A stretch of DNA of 9,509 nt, from contig JAUWIQ010000045.1 of the NCBI GenBank assembly GCA_030605285.1, forward strand, positions 1-9,509, written 5' to 3'. Shown piece after piece: positions 1 to 7,458 of the stretch; position 1 is the stretch's first letter; the number at the start of each line of letters is the position of its first letter. The position numbers and the translations under genes are program-made. Below the pieces are notes generated by a model, which ran no database searches, was not told where the DNA came from, and saw only the letters and a program-made list of their open reading frames with translations. This DNA is from Planctomycetota bacterium (GTDB lineage: Bacteria > Planctomycetota > Planctomycetia > Pirellulales > UBA7805).

Positions 1-61
1 GCATTCTCGAGCGCGCGGGCTTTTTATAGACGGAACGATTTGCAGCCACCACCTCGGGCGA
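1..61. other. Left-edge non-coding stretch with possible half of a plus-strand terminator
   Basis: These bases follow the stop codon of the minus-strand GH2 gene and hold no gene that I can support. On the plus strand, GCGCGCGGGC at 11-20 is followed by TTTTTAT at 21-27. This looks like the right arm and T-tract of an intrinsic terminator whose left arm would lie before the window, implying a converging plus-strand gene to the left. The left arm cannot be seen, so this is a weak inference. No terminator for the GH2 gene itself is visible here. Confidence 0.25.
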
Positions 62-1879
62 TCACAATTTCACGACCTCTCGGTCGTAGGTCATCAGTCC
101 ATTGACCTCAAACTCGACATCAGTCGTCTGGGTATACACGGCAGACGAAAGACCTGGCAGGGCTAGGAACGGTTTGAGTTTTTCAATCAGCTTCAAATAG
201 CAGTTGTTCAACTGCTGTTGGTTTTTGAAGGTCCGATAACCCCAGTTGCGATCCTCCTGCCAGAGGTGGCCGGGTATCGGCAGTCCGAGACCCCCATACT
301 CGCCCAACACGGCAGCGCGTCCAGACTCCGGTTCCGGCGAACCGGGGCCAGGATAGATGTGAAGGTCGTGCGCATCTCCCACGCCCGGAACATCGTTCCA
401 ACCACTCGCTCCGATCACTAACCGTGTAGGATCGTGCTCTTTAAGCCAACCGACAATATGCTTGGTCTGAAATTGGCCCCAACCTTCGTTGAAGGGAATC
501 CAAAACACGATTGCAGGGTGGGGTTGCAGTTGATCAACCATTTCCGCCAGTTCCTGACGAAAATCTTGCGCACTCTCTGATGTGCGGGTGATCTCTCCTC
601 CTGCGGGGTGGATCGCACGATCACCATTTGGCATATCCTGCCAGACAAGCAACCCCAATTGGTCACACCAATAATACCAGCGGTCTGGTTCTACTTTGAC
701 GTGCTTGCGACACATGTTGTAGCCCAGTTTGCGTGTCATTTCGATATCATATCGCAGCGCCTCGTCGGTGGGCGCCGTATAAAGACCATCGGGCCACCAG
801 CCTTGATCCAGTGGCCCAAACATAAAGGTCGGTTCGCCGTTGAGAAAAATTCGCGTGGTGCCGTCCGGACCTTTGCCTAATGCCACTTTACGCATGCCAA
901 AATAGCTCTCCACCTCATCCTCGACAGGCTGGTCCCCTTCTTCTGATTGCAGTGTCACAGTCAGATCATAAAGAAAGGGATCGTCCGGCGACCAAAGACG
1001 TGTGGCGGATGATCCCTGCGCGTCTTTAAGAGGTAACTCGATTTCTTGGTTGGGTCGTCCGGTGGCGGAAACCGTAGTGCCATTTCCCTTGGCGGTCAGC
1101 GTTACCCTGTAAGGTGGGGCAGGCCCTGCTTTCCCTTTGGGAAGCTGGGTGAGCGCGGTCACTTGCACCCTGTGCTGATCCACGTCTGGCACGATTCGTA
1201 GTGACTGAATGTGTGCGGTTTTGACCGGCTCCATCCAGACCGATTGCCAGATGCCGGTTACTGGTGTGTACATGATCCCCTTTGGATCATTCACCTGTTT
1301 GCCATGGGGCTGCCAGTGGGTATCGGTTGGATCCCAAACGCTGACTACCAGTTCTTGCGTACCCGATTTATGCAGCGCATCGGTGACGTCGAACGAAAAA
1401 CGTGAATAACCACCTTGATGGGATCCGAGCTCCTCTCCATTGAAAAAAACTTTGCATTGCCAGTCGACTGCATCGAAGTGCAACAACAGTCGCTCGCCCT
1501 GCCAGTTTTCTGGGACCTTAAAACTGCGGCGATACCAGAGACGATTATTCTCCCCCACGCGCTTCATCACGCCCGAGAGTGCCGACTCGGCAGCAAATGG
1601 CACAAGAATCTTGCCATCCCATTTTTTTGGTTCGCCATCTTCTTCTTTGGGGCGTATCGCATAATCCCAAAGTCCGTTGAGTGACTTCCAGCTCTTTCGA
1701 ACCATTTGGGGGCGGGGATATTTCCCGTGTACATTTTGGGGAGAAACTTCTGCGGCCCAGCGAGTCTTCAAGGGGCCTTCCGCAGCCCGCCACTTTTCGG
1801 CCATCCCTTGTTGCGAAAGGATAAATGACCCCAGTGCAATCAAGGTGGTTACTGAGATCTGTCTATATCGACTCTGCAT
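62..1879 (-). CDS. Secreted glycoside hydrolase family 2 protein (beta-galactosidase/beta-glucuronidase-like)
   Basis: The 605-residue protein has the layout of family GH2 retaining beta-glycosidases. Residues 1-27 look like a Sec signal peptide: a basic start (MQSRYRQ), a hydrophobic core ISVTTLIALGSFIL and a possible cut after GMA. A jelly-roll sugar-binding domain follows at about 60-220 (WKSLNGLWDY, LWYRRSF, HFDAVDW, GGYSRFSFDVT), then an immunoglobulin-like domain at about 221-335 and a TIM barrel from about 340 (LNGEP...DQGWWPDG) to the end. The general acid/base should be E465 in NEGWGQ and the nucleophile E527 in LGEYGG. The C-terminal stretch YTQTTDVEFEVNGLMTYDRE is also GH2-like. 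The protein is shorter than full-length 1000-residue LacZ, but complete for the compact members. The substrate cannot be read from sequence; a beta-galactoside or uronide is a guess. It starts at an ATG with only a weak GAGA upstream, 36 nt after the gyrB stop and with no terminator between, so it may be read from the same transcript. Confidence 0.88.
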   Translation of the reverse strand: MQSRYRQISVTTLIALGSFILSQQGMAEKWRAAEGPLKTRWAAEVSPQNVHGKYPRPQMVRKSWKSLNGLWDYAIRPKEEDGEPKKWDGKILVPFAAESALSGVMKRVGENNRLWYRRSFKVPENWQGERLLLHFDAVDWQCKVFFNGEELGSHQGGYSRFSFDVTDALHKSGTQELVVSVWDPTDTHWQPHGKQVNDPKGIMYTPVTGIWQSVWMEPVKTAHIQSLRIVPDVDQHRVQVTALTQLPKGKAGPAPPYRVTLTAKGNGTTVSATGRPNQEIELPLKDAQGSSATRLWSPDDPFLYDLTVTLQSEEGDQPVEDEVESYFGMRKVALGKGPDGTTRIFLNGEPTFMFGPLDQGWWPDGLYTAPTDEALRYDIEMTRKLGYNMCRKHVKVEPDRWYYWCDQLGLLVWQDMPNGDRAIHPAGGEITRTSESAQDFRQELAEMVDQLQPHPAIVFWIPFNEGWGQFQTKHIVGWLKEHDPTRLVIGASGWNDVPGVGDAHDLHIYPGPGSPEPESGRAAVLGEYGGLGLPIPGHLWQEDRNWGYRTFKNQQQLNNCYLKLIEKLKPFLALPGLSSAVYTQTTDVEFEVNGLMTYDREVVKL

Positions 1880-1915
1880 ATTATTTCTCGGGGCTTATCT
1901 ACTTCGCCGCTGCTT

Positions 1916-4523
<2,608 letters not shown>

Positions 4524-4844
4524 TTAAGTCTGGCCAACACGAAAACGAATGTCTTTTATATTCCAGCCTGGAATGTTCTTATTGAGGTCTGCGATCATTT
4601 CCTTTTTTTTAAAACCGAGCTCTTGTATCAGCATTGAATTGGCAACCACAACCTCCAGGCGACCTCCTCGTGCTTCACCGCAACGTGTCATGGTTGCCAT
4701 TTCATCACCCACAATCTCTCGCCAGATTTTTTCTTTCTCTACGACTGATCGTTCCCGCCCAAGACCGCGGCGAGCTATGATTTCTGCAACGACATTGCCA
4801 ACTGGAACCAGCCCACGCTTTTTTACCATTCGCTTTTTTACCAT
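4524..4844 (-). CDS. DUF721 / DciA-like protein
   Basis: The protein is about 106 residues when started at the ATG at 4844. It resembles the DUF721 family, whose studied members (DciA) help load the replicative helicase in bacteria lacking DnaC or DnaI. Family hallmarks are a central W..IVG..M (W41-G46), then RLEVVVANSMLIQELGF (62-78) and a C-terminal IKDIRFRVG that ends the KH-like fold. An open frame extends upstream to 4919, but it overlaps the dnaN 3' end and that extension does not look like the family, so I prefer 4844, which has AGGGA 11 nt upstream. Residues 1-10 are MVKKRMVKKR, produced by an exact 15-bp tandem duplication that also doubles the start ATG (second copy at 4829, giving 101 residues). 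It lies 28 nt after the dnaN stop and before gyrB, a place where DUF721 genes are often found. Family assignment is good; the exact start and the helicase-loading role are inferred. Confidence 0.8.
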   Translation of the reverse strand: MVKKRMVKKRGLVPVGNVVAEIIARRGLGRERSVVEKEKIWREIVGDEMATMTRCGEARGGRLEVVVANSMLIQELGFKKKEMIADLNKNIPGWNIKDIRFRVGQT

Positions 4845-4845
4845 T
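4816..4845 (-). repeat. Exact 15-bp tandem duplication at the DUF721 gene start
   Basis: The plus-strand unit CGCTTTTTTACCATT occurs at 4816-4830 and again at 4831-4845 without a mismatch. On the minus strand it encodes MVKKR twice and supplies two in-frame ATG codons (4844 and 4829). Being a multiple of three, the duplication keeps the frame. Confidence 0.95.
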
Positions 4846-4856
4846 CGTTCGACAGT

Positions 4857-4884
4857 CCCTATCGATCCCGCCCTATCGATCCCG
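4857..4884 (-). repeat. Exact 14-bp tandem duplication over the dnaN stop codon
   Basis: The plus-strand unit CCCTATCGATCCCG occurs at 4857-4870 and 4871-4884 without a mismatch. In dnaN orientation the first copy contains the last codons and the TAG stop. The second lies in the spacer and supplies the AGGG that may act as ribosome binding site for the DUF721 gene. As 14 is not a multiple of three, the copy changes the frame relation of the two genes. Confidence 0.95.
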
Positions 4885-5975
4885 AGCCATTGGCATAATG
4901 ACATAGCCGTAGCCGTCATCGGTCAAGCAGACCGCCGCACTCTTAGCGTCTTTGACTTCTAAAGAAAATGTTTTATTTGCGTCAAGGACTTTTAAAAAAT
5001 CGGTCATATATTTTGGGTCGAGCATTAAAGTAATTGGCGTACCATCGTATTCAATGGGAAGTTCAATCCTAGATTGTCCCGTTTCGGATGCCTCTCCCGC
5101 TAAGATTGCATTTCCATCTCCAAACGTAAAATCAATACCCCGACTTTCGTCACTCGTCACAATCGCCGCTTGTCGTACTGCGGAATAGAACGATCCAATC
5201 GGCAAAACAATTTGGATATTGTCCTCACGACTTGGAAACACATCCCTCCAATTTGGAAAACGACCTTCTACCAAGCGGGCGTAAACGGTAACACGGTCAC
5301 TTTGAACCAACACATCATTTGTGTGGGTTGAAACCTTTACTTCATTTTCATCATCTGCTAGCGCGCGGTCTATCAACTGGAGGGCCCGACTTGGCACAAT
5401 CGTGGTGGAGCCTTCGGTTTGATGTCCCCCTATGGACTCCGCGGGCCCCTGCATCTTTGCCAACCGCCTACCATCAGTCCCTACCGCAATAAGATTCCCT
5501 TCACTAAGCTCAAGAAGAACTCCTCCAAGCGCATAACGACTACTCTCACTATCAGTCGCAAAAATAGTACGGTGGATGATTTCCTTAAGGAAGCGAGCGG
5601 ATACCTGGTGATAGGCGTCGTCCTCAAACGATGCGACATCCGGAAAATCGCTTGGGTTCACCCCTGGTAATTTAAAACTACTTCTCGTACCCCGAACTTG
5701 GGTTCCTTGATTATCTGCTTCTATTTCCAATTGCTCGTCTGGTGTTTCACGAAGAATACCACCAAATCGTGTTACTGGAAGTATTGCACTACCAGTCGTA
5801 TGAACCTCAACCCCCTCAACCTCACAGCGAATGCCCACTTCCATATCGGTCGCAGACAACACAACAGTTTGTTCGGTGGCCTCAATCTTGACGTTCTGTA
5901 GAATTACCTTGGGGCTACAGAAGCAACCACCTGAAATGCCTCCAAGAACTTTGTGCGATCACAACAAATCTTCAT
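4873..5975 (-). CDS. dnaN: DNA polymerase III beta subunit (sliding clamp), with an apparent frameshift near the 5' end
   Basis: The product is the ring-shaped beta clamp that tethers DNA polymerase to DNA. The bulk of the protein is intact and typical: SATDMEVGIR (frame-corrected 41-50), GTDGRRLA (166-173), RLVEGRFPNWRDVFP (234-248) and a C-terminal YVIMPM (358-363) that lines the partner-binding pocket. The natural start is almost certainly the ATG at 5975: AGGAAGGA lies 7 nt upstream and the first 22 residues, MKICCDRTKFLEAFQVVASVAP, are a normal clamp N-terminus. That frame then stops at TAA 5904-5906, while the rest of the protein continues in the -1 frame as (SP)KVILQNVKIEATEQ. Joined, the product is about 367 residues, close to the usual length of about 366. 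The open frame that includes the stop at 4873 has no ATG until residue 45 and first meets GTG at 5862; that start would remove the first strand and helix of domain I. Either a real lesion or a sequence error is possible. Confidence 0.9.
5904..5918 (-). other. Frameshift point in dnaN
   Basis: On the minus strand the codons read GTA GCC CCA AGG TAA. Homologous clamps, as I remember them, have a segment like VAP(A)RSPK here. The -1 frame reads AGC CCC AAG (S-P-K) across the same bases, so the residues on both sides of the gap are present but overlap. This is best explained by loss of 10 or 13 nt, perhaps between two copies of AGCCCC or GCCCC. No X XXY YYZ slippery heptamer is present in the zero frame, which argues against a programmed -1 shift. 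Confidence 0.75.
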
Positions 5976-5982
5976 CCTAGAT

Positions 5983-5990
5983 TCCTTCCT
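5983..5990 (-). promoter_or_regulatory. dnaN: Ribosome binding site deciding the dnaN start
   Basis: The minus-strand sequence AGGAAGGA ends 7 nt before the ATG at 5975. It is the strongest Shine-Dalgarno-like site in the window. It shows that translation is meant to begin at 5975 and not at the GTG at 5862 downstream of the frameshift. Confidence 0.75.
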
Positions 5991-6007
5991 GAAACCAAAT
6001 GCTCCAG

Positions 6008-6040
6008 ATATTTATTTCTTATTAATACTTATTAGTTTTT
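6008..6040. other. A+T-rich tract, probable DNA unwinding element
   Basis: Thirty of these 33 bases are A or T. The tract directly abuts the TAG repeats on the side away from the DnaA boxes, which is where melting is expected in the DnaA-trio model. It may also contain part of the dnaN promoter. Confidence 0.6.
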
Positions 6041-6057
6041 AGTAGTAGTAGTAGTAG
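6040..6057 (+). repeat. (TAG)6 triplet repeat matching the DnaA-trio element
   Basis: Six exact TAG triplets run on the plus strand. The DnaA-trio is defined as repeated 3'-[G/A]AT-5', that is 5'-TA[G/A]-3', on the strand along which DnaA extends from double-stranded boxes. Here the boxes lie 3' of the repeat on the plus strand and the A+T-rich tract lies 5' of it, so the polarity is correct. The nearest box-like 9-mer is 23 nt away, further than I would expect from model origins. Confidence 0.7.
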
Positions 6058-6080
6058 CAAGGACATCCTAATCGAATACA

Positions 6081-6089
6081 TAGTCCACA
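6081..6089 (+). promoter_or_regulatory. DnaA-box-like 9-mer TAGTCCACA
   Basis: This 9-mer differs from the classic TTATCCACA at two positions and keeps the CCACA core. It is the box-like site nearest to the TAG repeat. As a lone degenerate match it would be weak evidence; its position makes it plausible. Confidence 0.4.
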
Positions 6090-6127
6090 AACACGTACGA
6101 CCCCTAAAGATAAGCACCCGCCCCGGA

Positions 6128-6136
6128 TGTGGAAAA
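6128..6136 (-). promoter_or_regulatory. DnaA box TTTTCCACA
   Basis: The plus strand reads TGTGGAAAA, so the box TTTTCCACA is on the minus strand. It differs from TTATCCACA at one position; TTTTCCACA is a known functional box in cyanobacteria. It is an exact inverted copy of the 9-mer at 6262-6270. Confidence 0.6.
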
Positions 6137-6159
6137 ATAGTTAGATTCCCGTTCACACC

Positions 6160-6183
6160 TTGTTGACTAGGTTGTTGATTACC
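6160..6183. repeat. Two 12-bp imperfect direct repeats beginning TTGTTGA
   Basis: TTGTTGACTAGG (6160-6171) is followed directly by TTGTTGATTACC (6172-6183). The first seven bases are identical and nine of twelve match overall. They lie between the two TTTTCCACA boxes and could be an iteron-like protein site; chance is also possible. Confidence 0.35.
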
Positions 6184-6261
6184 GTGAAAGAATCCAACAC
6201 ACTAAACGGATCCAAATAGACCCCCCCAAAAAACCCCCAAGCAGTAACCATTACTAACCAG

Positions 6262-6270
6262 TTTTCCACA
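6262..6270 (+). promoter_or_regulatory. DnaA box TTTTCCACA
   Basis: This exact copy of the 9-mer at 6128-6136 is in the opposite orientation, 125 bases away. It lies only 17 bases beyond the dnaA stop codon, at the dnaA end of the putative origin. Confidence 0.6.
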
Positions 6271-6286
6271 CACAAACAAATCTCAC

Positions 6287-7366
6287 CTACCCCACCGTAG
6301 GCGTCTCCCTTCCTAATAAATCACACAACCACCACACATCTTGTTTGAGCCCCGAATCGATAGAAATCTTCCGTTCCACGGTGCGACAACCATGAAGGAC
6401 CGTCGTGTGATCTCGCCCATCAAGATAGTTGCCGACATGGGTTAAACTATGCCCGGCATGCCGATGGCCAAGATACATTACGACCCCCCGCACCAAGGCA
6501 ATTCCCTGACGACGGGAACGCCCCCTCAGGGCGGAGACAGAAATCCCATAGTGCCGGGAAACAAACACAGAGATTTGGTGCATTGTCGCTGGAGTCGCGC
6601 CAGAATGACTCGCTAGAAAACGAGTAATGAGATTCTTATCTAGAAGCAGCGGACACTCTCCACGAGGCATCCAAGAATAAATCTCCCGGATCGTTTTAAT
6701 AAGTTTTCCAGTCGTCGTTTCCACACGCTTAATGAGAAGATCAATAGCAGCTTCAGTGAACTCAATTCCTAAAACACCCGCATAGATTTTTACAACCTCT
6801 TTGCGGGTTTCAATCGTAGGTTTACAAAGTGGAACCACAAGGCCACCACTCAGGCGACTGCGAATCGCTTTGGACAATTCTCGAAGTTGCGTTGGAAGCC
6901 GAGAGGCGGTAACAATAACCCCCCGTGAATGCGATTGGTAGGCATCTAGGAGCCTACAAATTCTTAATGCGGCGGTGGTTGTAGAAGGCAAGCAATCAAT
7001 ATTTTCGATGACTAACAGACCCGTCGGTTCCTCCCAGGATGTTTCTGATCGTGTTGTTCTACCCCGTTGTTTACTTGCATCAACGAACTCCACTTTCTGG
7101 GACCCATTCCAGATACTCCAACTCGCCACAAGTCCCAATGCCAGATGGGTCTTCCCGGACCCAGACTCACCACAAAGCACCAAGGGACTCGCGCAGCGGG
7201 CAAGACGGTGTGACCTCAGAAAAGGCTGCAATGCTGCAAAGAGCAGGCGATTTTCGCGACCCCCAATGAAAGCATGAATCTCTGATTTAGGCTTCGACAC
7301 AACGCCATCGCGACAGAATTGGTTGTCTGCAGCGGGCAGGGGAATCGTAAATACACCGGTGACCAC
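6287..7366 (-). CDS. dnaA: Chromosomal replication initiator DnaA, short form lacking domains I and II
   Basis: DnaA binds origin boxes and melts DNA as an ATP-bound filament. This 359-residue protein has the AAA+ domain: Walker A GESGSGKT (66-73), a Walker B region LLVIENID (117-124) with E121-N122 where most DnaA have two acids, and AIRSRLSGGL (167-175) containing the likely arginine finger R171. The C-terminal helix-turn-helix domain spans about 265-333 and includes the family signature GRDHTTVLHGCR (317-328). Only about 30 residues precede the AAA+ core, so the domain I that usually binds DnaB and regulators is missing. The GTG start at 7366 has GGAG 5 nt upstream, and the frame is closed by TGA at 7409-7411. 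Only 92 nt separate it from the desulfurase stop, so no room exists for a domain I. Planctomycete DnaA proteins are, as I recall, often short and begin near 'IPLP', which fits. Confidence 0.92.
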   Translation of the reverse strand: MVTGVFTIPLPAADNQFCRDGVVSKPKSEIHAFIGGRENRLLFAALQPFLRSHRLARCASPLVLCGESGSGKTHLALGLVASWSIWNGSQKVEFVDASKQRGRTTRSETSWEEPTGLLVIENIDCLPSTTTAALRICRLLDAYQSHSRGVIVTASRLPTQLRELSKAIRSRLSGGLVVPLCKPTIETRKEVVKIYAGVLGIEFTEAAIDLLIKRVETTTGKLIKTIREIYSWMPRGECPLLLDKNLITRFLASHSGATPATMHQISVFVSRHYGISVSALRGRSRRQGIALVRGVVMYLGHRHAGHSLTHVGNYLDGRDHTTVLHGCRTVERKISIDSGLKQDVWWLCDLLGRETPTVG

Positions 7367-7371
7367 AGCGG

Positions 7372-7375
7372 CTCC
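7372..7375 (-). promoter_or_regulatory. dnaA: Ribosome binding site GGAG for the dnaA GTG start
   Basis: Minus-strand GGAG ends 5 nt before the GTG at 7366. No ATG occurs between that GTG and the in-frame TGA at 7409-7411, so this site supports the GTG start. Confidence 0.5.
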
Positions 7376-7445
7376 ATCCAGTTGGCAAATTGTCTCTTTT
7401 TGGTTGCCTCAGCGGGCCAGAAGGGACCCTCAAAACCGAGCCGGT

Positions 7446-7451
7446 ATTATA
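7446..7451 (-). promoter_or_regulatory. Candidate dnaA promoter -10 element
   Basis: A perfect TATAAT occurs on the minus strand in the 92-nt gap between the desulfurase stop and dnaA, placing a transcript start about 70 nt before the GTG. The -35 hexamer at normal spacing is poor (TCGTCG or similar) and overlaps the desulfurase 3' end. It would let dnaA be transcribed independently of the upstream gene. Confidence 0.45.
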
Positions 7452-7458
7452 GCCTTTT

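Larger units (their letters stand above)
5976..6286. other. oriC: Putative chromosomal replication origin (oriC) between dnaA and dnaN
   Basis: This is the only stretch over 300 bases without a gene. Read from the dnaN side it holds the dnaN ribosome binding site, a tract about 91% A+T at 6008-6040, six exact TAG triplets at 6040-6057, and DnaA-box-like 9-mers at 6081-6089, 6128-6136 and 6262-6270. A short direct repeat lies at 6160-6183 and a C7-A6-C5 tract at 6221-6238. The order box, trio, A+T-rich tract, running towards dnaN, matches the basal unwinding layout described for Bacillus-type origins. Location between dnaA and dnaN is itself a common origin position. The dnaN promoter must also lie here, but I could not pick it with confidence. 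Confidence 0.8.

Noticed and set aside
1269..1285. Small inverted repeat TGATCC-N5-GGATCA in the GH2 gene
   Set aside because: Six-base arms with this spacing are expected by chance in a window of this size.
4845..4919. N-terminal extension of the DUF721 protein into the dnaN 3' end
   Set aside because: The 25 extra residues come from dnaN coding sequence read in another frame and do not resemble the family; 4844 has a usable ribosome site.
4549..4962. 137-residue plus-strand open frame opposite the DUF721 gene
   Set aside because: It is antisense to a recognisable gene, has no family resemblance and no promoter or ribosome site that I could see.
5904..5975. A separate 23-codon small gene upstream of dnaN
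   Set aside because: Its sequence is the normal N-terminus of the beta clamp and the following residues continue in the -1 frame, so it is part of a frameshifted dnaN.
6717..6725. GTTTCCACA, one mismatch from the TTTTCCACA box
   Set aside because: It falls within dnaA coding sequence (VETTT region) with no other box nearby, so I treat it as chance.
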